64,000 nt of DNA from CAZBJJ01 sp964492245. Lineage in GTDB: Bacteria > Spirochaetota > Spirochaetia > Treponematales > Breznakiellaceae. Positions 43,807 through 51,869 of the stretch are shown here, in pieces. The notes under the pieces are model-generated. The model was not told the DNA's origin. It was given only the letters and a program-made list of their open reading frames with translations, and ran no database searches. Positions within the stretch are counted from its first letter, which is position 1. Each line of letters opens with the position of its first letter. A program made the translations under genes and the position numbers. Location: contig CAZBJJ010000006.1 in assembly GCA_964492245.1 (NCBI GenBank), forward strand, positions 1 through 64,000. Reading direction: 5' to 3'.

Positions 43807-44516
43807 TAGGGGCGATACCCCTTGTAGGAAATACGTATCTGTTTATACAGCCCGTCGCCCTCGCTCTCGGTACCAATATCTGCAATATCGTTTAGAGTTG
43901 TATGTACCAGGCGGCGCTCGAAGGGGTTCATGGGCTCGAGCAACTGCGAGGCCTTGGTTTCTCGCACCTTGTCTGCAACCGTATAGGCCAGGCGTACAAG
44001 GGATTCTTCGCGCCGCAGGCGATAATTTTCGGTATCTAAAATTATTCTGGTGTCCTCTTTGCCCAGCTGGCCGGCATAGATATTGGAAATAAGCTGAAGA
44101 GCATCCAGGTTCTTTCCCTTCTTGCCAATTAAAATAGATGAATGTTCGGATTCGATTTTAAGATTCAGTTTTTTATCCTCTCGGAATAATACACTGGCCT
44201 TGGCGCTATAGCCCATTTTGCCAATGAGCTCTTCTAAAAATTCAAGCATTTTCTGTTCAAAGTCGGACTCGGGCATTGCATTGGCCTGCCGCCGAGGCCT
44301 TTCGGGTCTCTGGGCTTTTTCGCTGTCCTGTTTTGGCTTTTTTGGGGTTTTAACCACATCGCAATGCACCTTAATGCGCACAAAACCTTTTTTAAAAAGG
44401 CTCGATTTCTGTGTTTCTAGAATTTCAACATCAAATTCATCTTTTTCCAAGCCCAATTCACTGGCGGCAAGATCGATTGCCTCCTTTTCTGTCCGTCCTT
44501 CAAATTCAAAAACCAT
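43806..44516 (-). CDS. khpB: KhpB (Jag/SpoIIIJ-associated) RNA-binding protein
   Basis: A 236-residue protein with the three expected domains: Jag-N (residues 1-50, VFEFEGRTEKEAIDLAASEL), a variable basic linker (about 55-85), KH (IGKKGKNLDALQLISNIY near residue 130) and R3H at the C-terminus (RRLVHTTLNDI). Start ATG 44516 has GGAG 6 bases before it. Jag binds RNA with KhpA in Gram-positives and controls cell elongation and division. The gene lies directly after yidC, as in most bacteria. Confidence 0.93.
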   Translation of the reverse strand: MVFEFEGRTEKEAIDLAASELGLEKDEFDVEILETQKSSLFKKGFVRIKVHCDVVKTPKKPKQDSEKAQRPERPRRQANAMPESDFEQKMLEFLEELIGKMGYSAKASVLFREDKKLNLKIESEHSSILIGKKGKNLDALQLISNIYAGQLGKEDTRIILDTENYRLRREESLVRLAYTVADKVRETKASQLLEPMNPFERRLVHTTLNDIADIGTESEGDGLYKQIRISYKGYRP

Positions 44517-44586
44517 ATAATTCTCCAATGCAGGGCCATTCTGTCCTGCCTGTAATGTAGTTCAACATATCTCCAGCCCCAGGGAC

Positions 44587-46380
44587 CTATTTTTTCTTCC
44601 TTTTCTTTGGTGGCAGTATAGCATTTTTTTGGGTGTTTTGCTTTGCCATTTCCTCTTTTCGGGCCTTTAAATATTTATTAATGGCCATTTGTTGGAAAAG
44701 AGAGAGGGTATTCGACATAATCCAGTAAATTAACAGACCGGACGGCACATCATACAAAATAAAGAAAAACATAATTGGCATGACGTACATGAACATGACC
44801 ATTTGATTATTGGACTGTTGGCCCGTTGTTTGGTTTATTTTACCATAGAGCAATTGCGAGACCAGATACAAAAAGGGAAGCAGACGCAATTGGGACCAGC
44901 CGAGAATGGGAATTCTAAAGGGTGCAAAGCTCCACACATATTCCGGCTGGGATAGATCGGTAATCCAACCTGGTATAAACATAGCTCCGCGAAGGTCGAA
45001 ATGGTTATTAAAGAGATTGTACATTGCAAAAAAGATTGGCAGCTGTAAAAGCATGGGCAGGCAGCCCGACAGCGGATTATAGCCTTCTTTTTTATACAGC
45101 ATGGCCATTTCGGTATTTAATTTTGTGGGATTGTCTTTATATTTTTCCTGCAATTCCTTTATTCGCGGAGAAAGCTCCTGCATACGCAAGGTAGATTCCG
45201 AACCTTTTTTGGTCATGGGAAACATGAGCGCCCGCACTAAGACAGTTAATAAAATGATAGAGACACCATAATTGGGAATTATTAAATAGAATATGCCCAT
45301 TATCCATTTTAATATTTTTTCCAACTGGCCCAAAATGGGCACCGAGGTAAGCACCCCATCTAAATTGGTGCCCGAAAGGTTCCAGGCATTTTTAGTGCTC
45401 AAATTATAGCTTGTAAGATCTTTTGCAATTTTTGGCCCTAAATAAAACTTATAGGTATCGGTTGTCTTAGAGCTTTTAAGAGGCGGGCGGGATATTCGAA
45501 AGCGGCTGCCGGCCTCTCCATTTTCTTGAGGCCGCATATCCCAGGTATAGACATACTGGGTGGCATCGGGAATGGAAGAAAGCATAAAGTACTTGCCCAC
45601 AATGGCTGTCCAGGAATAGCGTTCGTAGGAGGAGCGATAAAGATTTTTGCTTTTATCCTTTTTGGGTTTACCATTGCTGCTCAACCAGACGTCGCGGAAA
45701 TCCTGGTACCGGCCCTTGTTCTTTGTGGCCTTAAGTACAGGCCCCAGTTGGGGGCCAAATTCCACCGTATAGGCAAAATCGGTATTCGAAAGCACGGGAA
45801 TTTCGTTGTTCCCATCTATAGTAACTTCTAACTGAAAAAGATATTCCGCTGGCTTGAATTCCCAGCATTTGCTTACTACAAAAACTGACTGGTCCGCACC
45901 GACTTTGCCTTGCAATGAATAGGCCTTTGAATATTTTAGACTTAAATCGGAAAGAACTTCCAACGAATACTGTCCATCTAAAAGGCCATCTGAGCCATCC
46001 CCAAGTGAAAGCGAAAAGGCGTGGGGGCCATCGTCCCAGGCTGTTATTAAATCTACCGGTTCGCCCCTGTCTTCGTGCTTTAATAATTTATAGGATACAA
46101 GGTTGCCGCCCTTGTTAGTAAAAATTGCCTCGATATAGTCGGTTTTTATTGTAGTTAAAACTTCTTCAAAATCCTCTTCGGCGGAGAGCACCATTTTTGC
46201 TACTGGGCTTTCTATTTCTTCTATTGTCTCTTGTACTGGGGGGCTGGGAGCTTCTTCTACCGCAGAGATTTGTTCCGCGTCCAAAACAGCTTCCGCCGCC
46301 TTGTTTGTGGGAAATAAGACGAACCAGAGCAACATTATGCTCACCGATAAGACTATTGCCAATATTGATTTTCTATCCAT
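44587..46380 (-). CDS. yidC: Membrane protein insertase YidC
   Basis: A 597-residue YidC of the Gram-negative kind: N-terminal membrane segment (residues about 5-22), a large periplasmic beta domain (about 40-345) and the conserved C-terminal five-helix core (IPNYGVSIILLTVLVRALMF, GCLPMLLQLPIFFAMYNLF, MPIMFFFILYDVPSGLLIYW). It ends in a basic tail (PPKKRKKK), which contacts ribosomes. The start is ATG 46380 (MDRKSI) after AAAGGA; the longer upstream reading is not supported by a site. Confidence 0.95.
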   Translation of the reverse strand: MDRKSILAIVLSVSIMLLWFVLFPTNKAAEAVLDAEQISAVEEAPSPPVQETIEEIESPVAKMVLSAEEDFEEVLTTIKTDYIEAIFTNKGGNLVSYKLLKHEDRGEPVDLITAWDDGPHAFSLSLGDGSDGLLDGQYSLEVLSDLSLKYSKAYSLQGKVGADQSVFVVSKCWEFKPAEYLFQLEVTIDGNNEIPVLSNTDFAYTVEFGPQLGPVLKATKNKGRYQDFRDVWLSSNGKPKKDKSKNLYRSSYERYSWTAIVGKYFMLSSIPDATQYVYTWDMRPQENGEAGSRFRISRPPLKSSKTTDTYKFYLGPKIAKDLTSYNLSTKNAWNLSGTNLDGVLTSVPILGQLEKILKWIMGIFYLIIPNYGVSIILLTVLVRALMFPMTKKGSESTLRMQELSPRIKELQEKYKDNPTKLNTEMAMLYKKEGYNPLSGCLPMLLQLPIFFAMYNLFNNHFDLRGAMFIPGWITDLSQPEYVWSFAPFRIPILGWSQLRLLPFLYLVSQLLYGKINQTTGQQSNNQMVMFMYVMPIMFFFILYDVPSGLLIYWIMSNTLSLFQQMAINKYLKARKEEMAKQNTQKNAILPPKKRKKK

Positions 46381-46396
46381 GCTATCCTTTCCTACT

Positions 46397-46609
46397 TTAG
46401 GGAACTGGGTCGTATCCACCCTTGTTAAAGGGATGACAACGCCCAATTCGTTTAATGGTCAACAATAATCCCCGGCCCGAACCATGTCTTTCGATTGCAG
46501 TAAGTGCATAGGCCGAGCAACTGGGATAAAAGCGACATGATGAGGGTAAATGGGGCGAAATAAAGGTCCGATACGCTTTAATTAATCCTAAAAAAAATTG
46601 CTTTAACAT
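46397..46609 (-). CDS. yidD: Membrane protein insertion efficiency factor YidD
   Basis: A 70-residue YidD with the family signature AYRTFISPHLPSSCRFYPSCSAYALTAI split as PSSCRFYPSCSAYAL (residues about 21-35) and the C-terminal RCHPFNKGGYDPVP motif. The ATG at 46609 overlaps the rnpA stop (ATGTTAA), so it is translationally coupled; an in-frame upstream start would read into rnpA. yidC begins 16 bases downstream. Confidence 0.93.
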   Translation of the reverse strand: MLKQFFLGLIKAYRTFISPHLPSSCRFYPSCSAYALTAIERHGSGRGLLLTIKRIGRCHPFNKGGYDPVP

Positions 46610-46983
46610 ACAATATCGCTTGGCCCACATAATAAGTCGGCCTGCCCCGCCAATGTATGCAATTGCGCTTGGCGCTCCAAGAAACTATCTTTTCCTGGAT
46701 AGACAAGGAGCACCAAATCGTAGCCCTGCTTCCATATATGTCTATGTAAACGCCAAGCTTCTCGGCCATATCTTTTAGACCTGTTGCGTTGAACCGCATT
46801 GCCATATTTTCGGGGAAAGGTAAAAGCTATTCGATTGTATGTCAATTGATTTTTAGAAAAAAAAAGCTTTGCGCCTTTACAGGACACTCGGCGACCCTCG
46901 GCCATTAGACGGCCTATGTCGCCAGGCGATCGTAAATGTTCCTTTTTAGGAAAGCAAAATAGCTTTGCGTTAGCCACGGACAT
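46603..46983 (-). CDS. rnpA: Ribonuclease P protein component
   Basis: A 126-residue RnpA that assists the RNase P RNA in tRNA 5' processing. The core motif NAVQRNRSKRYGREAWRLHR (residues about 61-81) matches the family RNR signature, and FPKKEHLRSPGDIGRLMAEG is the N-terminal region. Gene order rpmH-rnpA-yidD-yidC-khpB is the standard bacterial order. The spacing to rpmH is 11 bases. Confidence 0.93.
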   Translation of the reverse strand: MSVANAKLFCFPKKEHLRSPGDIGRLMAEGRRVSCKGAKLFFSKNQLTYNRIAFTFPRKYGNAVQRNRSKRYGREAWRLHRHIWKQGYDLVLLVYPGKDSFLERQAQLHTLAGQADLLCGPSDIVC

Positions 46984-46994
46984 AATTTACCACA

Positions 46995-47150
46995 TTAATA
47001 TGGTTTTTTTTCGTCCGAAACACTCAGCTTTATTCTGCCCTTGGCGCGTCGCCTTTTTAAAATTAATCTACCAGCCTTAGTCTTCATACGAGCGCGAAAG
47101 CCAAATTTTCGGTTTCTTTTCATTCTACTTGGTTGATACGTTCGCTTCAT
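46995..47150 (-). CDS. rpmH: 50S ribosomal protein L34
   Basis: A 51-residue L34. It begins MKRTYQPSRMKRNRKFGFRA, followed by the standard basic core, and ends with an extended tail SVSDEKKPY a few residues longer than usual. ATG at 47150 follows AAGGAG by 5 bases. It precedes rnpA as usual. Confidence 0.97.
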   Translation of the reverse strand: MKRTYQPSRMKRNRKFGFRARMKTKAGRLILKRRRAKGRIKLSVSDEKKPY

Positions 47151-47282
47151 GAGATCTCCTTAAAAGCCCTACAAAGCAATTATATAGAGCAATATCGTAG
47201 TAATTATATAAATCGCAAAAATTGCGTTTGTTGCTTAAGCCACCTATAAGTTCACCAAGTATATTTATAGATACCCAATTGG

Positions 47283-47735
47283 TCAACGGCCCTTAGTATT
47301 GCGCCGTATTATTGCTTCTTCTAAATTCTTAAATAATGCCTTTAATTCTGGGTTTTCTACCTCTTCTAGGGCCCTTTTACCTACCTCTTCGTACTCTTTT
47401 TCATGGTGCTGCTCTGGCAGAGGTTTTCGCTCTACATCCTCTTTGTAATATTGATGGCGACATTTAAATGAAACGCCCTCTATATTTAATTCGGGAAAGG
47501 CCTTTTTAACGTCTGCTAAAATTTTTGAAGATTTTAATTCCAAAATCTGAAGCCACGACGAACTATCTGTCTCGACAATTAACATTTTTTGCCGTAAATC
47601 AATTATCTTACTGTGAGCTGCTTCGCGAGACCCGACAATATTTTCCCATTGTGTAAATAATTTGGAATAATATGCCGCCTGTTCGCTCGTTTCTCTGTCG
47701 AAAATAACTTCTATTAGCTCTTTTGCCGATCTCAT
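47283..47735 (-). CDS. dciA: DciA-like (DUF721) helicase-loading factor
   Basis: A 150-residue DUF721 protein. DciA is the ancestral operator that loads replicative helicase DnaB in bacteria that lack DnaC or DnaI. The N-terminal 90 residues carry the KH-like fold core (FTQWENIVGSREAAHSK, LIVETDSSSWLQILELKSSK). The C-terminal half is acidic and charged (EEVGKRALEEVENPELKAL). It overlaps the recF stop by 4 bases (ATGA), so it belongs to the dnaA-side operon. Confidence 0.85.
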   Translation of the reverse strand: MRSAKELIEVIFDRETSEQAAYYSKLFTQWENIVGSREAAHSKIIDLRQKMLIVETDSSSWLQILELKSSKILADVKKAFPELNIEGVSFKCRHQYYKEDVERKPLPEQHHEKEYEEVGKRALEEVENPELKALFKNLEEAIIRRNTKGR

Positions 47736-48796
47736 ACGCTTATTTTGCCGTCTTGCACTTTATAAATCAAGGCCGAAGCCGTCTGTTGCGAGAGTAAAAA
47801 TTCATTGGGCAAAAAAGTAAAAAATGCCTGCTCATATTCTGGTAAAAGGTCGAAAAAGCCCAATTTCTTTTCGTAGTCCAATTCTAAAAGCACATCATCC
47901 AGTAAATATATGGGTTTTTTGCCTGTCTTTTTAAGAAATAAATGGGACTGAAGAATGCGCAATAAAAGGGCTAAAAGCCTTCTTTGCCCTGTAGAGGCCC
48001 GGGGAATAAAATCTTTTCCCTCCCAGGTAAACAGCCAGCGATCGCGATGGGGCCCCGATGTTGTGGTAAGCAGGGCTAAATCGGCAGATCGCTTATGTTT
48101 TAAGGTTTTGATAATCGACTCTATATTTTTTTCTTTCCAGGATGGCAGATATTTTAAATGCACATTTTCGATTGTTGAAATAGTGCAAAATAATTGCGAA
48201 AAAAATGGCGCAATTTCGATTTGTAATTGCTCCCGTTCCTTTAACAGCAAGAGGCCGGCCTCTGCCAGCTGATAATCGACAACATCCAAAAGGTCTATAT
48301 TGCCTGTTTTTATAATGCTATTTCGGGTCTTTACTATTTTTTTATAGGTTCTTAAATAATCTATATAAGCTAGATTGCCCATACTTGCACACTGATCGAA
48401 AAACCAGCGCCGTTTTTCTGGCTCGCCTACAATAATTTGTAAATCTTCGTGACTAAAAATAATAACCGGTTTTATATCAATTAATTGTTTTCTGTCTTCA
48501 ATTTTTTTATTGTCTATAAATATTGATTTTTTTCCTGCCTCGATACTGACCCTCATACTTCCCTTAAAAGGAGTCTGTATGTTTCCAATAACCGAGCAGG
48601 AAGAATTATTCAATGTAATTAAATCGCTGTCGCGATGGGTTCTGAATGAAGAGCCAAATGCTAAGAAATAAATGGCCTCGAGAAAATTAGATTTTCCCTG
48701 ACCATTTTTACCCACTAAGCAGACTTCCGATGCAGAAGTGTCTATTTCTGCATCGGAAAGATTTCTAAACGAAATAGGCCTAATTGAATTAAACAA
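47732..48796 (-). CDS. recF: DNA replication and repair protein RecF
   Basis: A 354-residue SMC-like ATPase. Walker A is GKNGQGKSNFLEAIY (near residue 31), the ABC signature is STGQRRLLALLL (near residue 265), and Walker B is YLLDDVLLELD (near residue 300). It helps load RecA at gaps. It lies 2 bases after dnaN and overlaps dciA. Confidence 0.95.
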   Translation of the reverse strand: MFNSIRPISFRNLSDAEIDTSASEVCLVGKNGQGKSNFLEAIYFLAFGSSFRTHRDSDLITLNNSSCSVIGNIQTPFKGSMRVSIEAGKKSIFIDNKKIEDRKQLIDIKPVIIFSHEDLQIIVGEPEKRRWFFDQCASMGNLAYIDYLRTYKKIVKTRNSIIKTGNIDLLDVVDYQLAEAGLLLLKEREQLQIEIAPFFSQLFCTISTIENVHLKYLPSWKEKNIESIIKTLKHKRSADLALLTTTSGPHRDRWLFTWEGKDFIPRASTGQRRLLALLLRILQSHLFLKKTGKKPIYLLDDVLLELDYEKKLGFFDLLPEYEQAFFTFLPNEFLLSQQTASALIYKVQDGKISV

Positions 48797-48798
48797 GT

Positions 48799-49902
48799 TT
48801 AATCATTTTGCATGGGCATAATTATATGGAAATACTCTTCTTCTTCGCTGGACAAAAGCGTAATTGCCTTTGTGGGATCGGTAAATTTAATAATAGCCGA
48901 TTCCCCCTGAATTGCTTTAAGCGGTTCTTCCAAATATTTATGATTCAATGCAATTACAAAATTTTCACCATCGTACTTACAGGGAATTTCCTCTCGGGCA
49001 GCACCAAAATCGCCATCGTCGGAAGAAATGGTTAAAACACCCGAGTCGACGCTTAGGAATATTCTTCTGGATTTTTGCTCAACAAGCAGGGATACTCGTT
49101 TAAGAGCATCGAGCAATTCGGATCTTAGCACAGAAAAAGAATATTCCTGTTCTTCGGGAATGACCCTGGAATAATTCGGGAAATTGCCATCAATTAAATT
49201 CGAAGAAAAATTATAGGGGCCAAGCTTAAAGAAAATATTTTTTTCGCTTATTCCAATGGCAATATTGCCTTCGTCGCTGGCTTTTTTAAGTATAAGGCTT
49301 AAAATTTTTGGGGGAACAATAATGCCGCTAAATTCGGGAAGATCGTTAAATGTATTATTAATATAGGCCAAACGGCGTCCATCGGTGGCAACCATAATCA
49401 ATTTACTGTTGTCGACATAGTCTAGGAAGATGCCGTTCATAAAATAGCGGGTCTCGTCGTCCGAAATTGAAAAAATGGTCTGAGTTATCATCGATTTAAA
49501 ATTTTTAATGGGTATTTCAAAAAAGTTAATGCTGTCGGAGGCTGGGAATTCTGGATATTTTTCGCTACTGATGCTTTTTAATTGAAATTTAATTTTCTTA
49601 AAGCTGGGTTTAATAATAATTTTATTGTCTTTTAATTCAAATTCAATTTCCCCATCGGGTATAGAAGAGAGAATGCCAAGAAGTTTATCGCAAAAAACAG
49701 TGGTAGAGCCATTTTCTATGCTATTTACGGGTAAGCTAGTCTGAAAACTCACATTCACATCCGATGCCTTAATAATAAGGGTATTGTTATTGGTTTCTAA
49801 ATAGACGTTAGAAAGGATGGAAATAGCATTTTTAGTAGAAATAATTTCATGCGCAATTGATATTTCTTTTATAAGAATACTTCGTTCACAGGTAAATTTC
49901 AT
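48799..49902 (-). CDS. dnaN: DNA polymerase III beta sliding clamp
   Basis: A 367-residue clamp with the three-domain layout. Markers include NAISILSNVYLET (residue about 25), GRRLAYINN (near 175), and the C-terminal VIALNHKYLEEPLKAI and IIMPMQ ending. The start is ATG at 49902 with AGGAG 7 bases upstream; an in-frame GTG two codons earlier is too close to that site. A 195-base AT-rich gap separates it from dnaA. Confidence 0.97.
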   Translation of the reverse strand: MKFTCERSILIKEISIAHEIISTKNAISILSNVYLETNNNTLIIKASDVNVSFQTSLPVNSIENGSTTVFCDKLLGILSSIPDGEIEFELKDNKIIIKPSFKKIKFQLKSISSEKYPEFPASDSINFFEIPIKNFKSMITQTIFSISDDETRYFMNGIFLDYVDNSKLIMVATDGRRLAYINNTFNDLPEFSGIIVPPKILSLILKKASDEGNIAIGISEKNIFFKLGPYNFSSNLIDGNFPNYSRVIPEEQEYSFSVLRSELLDALKRVSLLVEQKSRRIFLSVDSGVLTISSDDGDFGAAREEIPCKYDGENFVIALNHKYLEEPLKAIQGESAIIKFTDPTKAITLLSSEEEEYFHIIMPMQND

Positions 49903-50097
49903 ATTCACACTCCTATTAAGGATATTATATAAATAATAGTATTAGTAATAGTAGGGAATAAGTATTGTTAATAACTTGATAACTTATTTTTTTGTAAGTA
50001 ATTATACAATTAATAAGTAGCAAGACTTAACTTCACTTATCCACAGTATTAGCTAAACCTATTACTTTTCCCTAAAAGCTAACATTATTTTAACATA
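49903..50097. other. AT-rich dnaA-dnaN gap with one DnaA box
   Basis: Contains a perfect DnaA box TTATCCACA at 50037-50045 in an AT-rich spacer. It may be a secondary origin element or the region regulating dnaN. Nothing else is recognised. Confidence 0.6.
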
Positions 50098-51492
50098 TTA
50101 TCCACTTTTAGCGTTAATTTCTTTTACCGTTCTTATTAAGTCCTGGATCCGGGCATCTAAGCGGGAATCGCTTTGTATGAGCTCTCTTATTTTATCGCAG
50201 GAATGTATAACGGTGGAATGATCTCTGCCGCCAAACTCGCTGCCTATTTCTGTGGTAGAGGCTTCGGTAATTTCCTGGGTAATATACATGGCAATTTGGC
50301 GGGGTAGGACTATCATTTTAGTGCGTTTTTTTCCCCTTAAATCGGCGGGCGATAGACCGTATTCGCTGGCAATGACCTTAATTATTTGCTCAATGCTCAT
50401 ATTGCTCTGTTTGGGGCCGGCAAAGACATCTTTTAATAGCTCCTGGGCTTTTTGTAGGGTTACCACGCTTCCTACAAGCTCGGTGTAGGCTATAATTTTT
50501 GTCATTGCAGCTTCGAGGTCTCGGACATTGGTAGAGACATTTTTAGCTATCAATTTTAAAATTTCGTCGTCTATTACGATATTGTCGCGCAGAAGCTGCT
50601 TTTTTTTAAGAATGGCCAGGCGTGTTTCGTAGTTGGGCGGTGAAAGATCTACGTTTAATCCCCGCTCAAAGCGGCTTCTTAAACGGTCGGAAAGTCGTTT
50701 TAATTCGGTCAATGGGCGATCGCTGGTAAAGACCATCTGTTTTTTTGCATCGTAAAGGGCATTAAAGGTATGAAAAAGTTCTTCCTGTACCTGTTCGGTT
50801 CGCTCAAAAAAGTGGACATCGTCGATAAGCAAGACATCGATATTGCGATATTTATTTTTGAAATTCAACATTTTTTTTTCGCTCAGGGAGGAAACAAATT
50901 CGTTCGTAAAATTTTCGGCCGTGGTGTAAATGACTTTTAGATCTGTAGAGTTATAGACCTGGTTTCCTATGGCCTGCATTAAGTGGGTTTTCCCCAAACC
51001 GGCCCCCCCATAGACCAGGAAGGGATTGTAGGCAATGCCAGGTTTTTTGCTTATGGCAATTGCCGCATTGGCTGCAAAATTGTTGTTTGTACTTATGACA
51101 TAGGCATCGAAGGTGAAAAAATCCTGTAATTGGCTGTGTTTTGGTTTAACCTTGGGCTCAGCTTTTACTGCCACGGGAGGGCCGTCTATATGTGGCTTTG
51201 GCGAGGCTGTTTTTGGCTGTTGATGGCTGTTGCTATCCTTTTGGTTGGCGATAACAAAATCGATCTTAACGGGAAGGCCAATCATATCCATTAAAATATC
51301 TTCCATTTTGGTTAAATAGCGTTTGACCAATTGGTTTAAAAAGAACTTTGTGCCTATAGAGACTTTGATTGAAGATTGCGTAGCAGATATATATTTGATA
51401 TCGGAAAAGAAAATTTTTTCTGCATCGCTAACATTTTGGACTACTGAATCCAGCATTTCTTTCCAGACTAATGAATAATCAATTTCTTCCAT
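50098..51492 (-). CDS. dnaA: Chromosomal replication initiator DnaA
   Basis: A 464-residue DnaA. Domain I is residues 1-90, a Pro/Lys linker follows, the AAA+ domain has Walker A GGAGLGKTHLMQAIG (near residue 165) and VLLIDDVHFF, and the DNA-binding domain IV has the signature GGRDHSTVIHSCDKI near residue 430. ATG at 51492 follows AGGTGGG by 7 bases. It is transcribed away from the putative oriC. Confidence 0.98.
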   Translation of the reverse strand: MEEIDYSLVWKEMLDSVVQNVSDAEKIFFSDIKYISATQSSIKVSIGTKFFLNQLVKRYLTKMEDILMDMIGLPVKIDFVIANQKDSNSHQQPKTASPKPHIDGPPVAVKAEPKVKPKHSQLQDFFTFDAYVISTNNNFAANAAIAISKKPGIAYNPFLVYGGAGLGKTHLMQAIGNQVYNSTDLKVIYTTAENFTNEFVSSLSEKKMLNFKNKYRNIDVLLIDDVHFFERTEQVQEELFHTFNALYDAKKQMVFTSDRPLTELKRLSDRLRSRFERGLNVDLSPPNYETRLAILKKKQLLRDNIVIDDEILKLIAKNVSTNVRDLEAAMTKIIAYTELVGSVVTLQKAQELLKDVFAGPKQSNMSIEQIIKVIASEYGLSPADLRGKKRTKMIVLPRQIAMYITQEITEASTTEIGSEFGGRDHSTVIHSCDKIRELIQSDSRLDARIQDLIRTVKEINAKSG

Positions 51493-51869
51493 ATCTTTTC
51501 CCACCTTAATCTCAGTTTATACACAATTTATCCACAGGTTTTAAATATAATTAATATATTTAAATTTTTACATTATTTAAAGATTATATTTTCATTTTAA
51601 AAATAAAACATATAATTCTTTGTTATATAACTAAATAATCGTTTCAAATAGTTTTAATGTAAAAAAGCAAGCAATCTTTGAAACAGGGAATAATATAATG
51701 CATTCATTTGGAAAAATTATCAACAAGTTTTTAGATTTTGTTAAAAGTTAATTTTTATCATGATTTTTCTCCCGTACAAGCGGTAAATCTTTACTTTTAT
51801 ACGAAGTATCTATATAATGGAGACTCGGTTTCTTCCATAGTATACCGAAAATCTTTTCTAGGAAAACAA
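51493..51869. other. Putative oriC between dnaA and gyrB
   Basis: A 377-base gene-free, strongly AT-rich segment between divergent dnaA and gyrB. It contains a perfect DnaA box TTATCCACA at 51528-51536 and one-mismatch boxes TTATACACA (51517-51525) and TTATCAACA (51717-51725). The stretch at about 51539-51650 is almost pure A/T and could be the unwinding element. Flanking genes switch strand here. The gyrB and dnaA promoters must also be in this interval. Confidence 0.75.
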
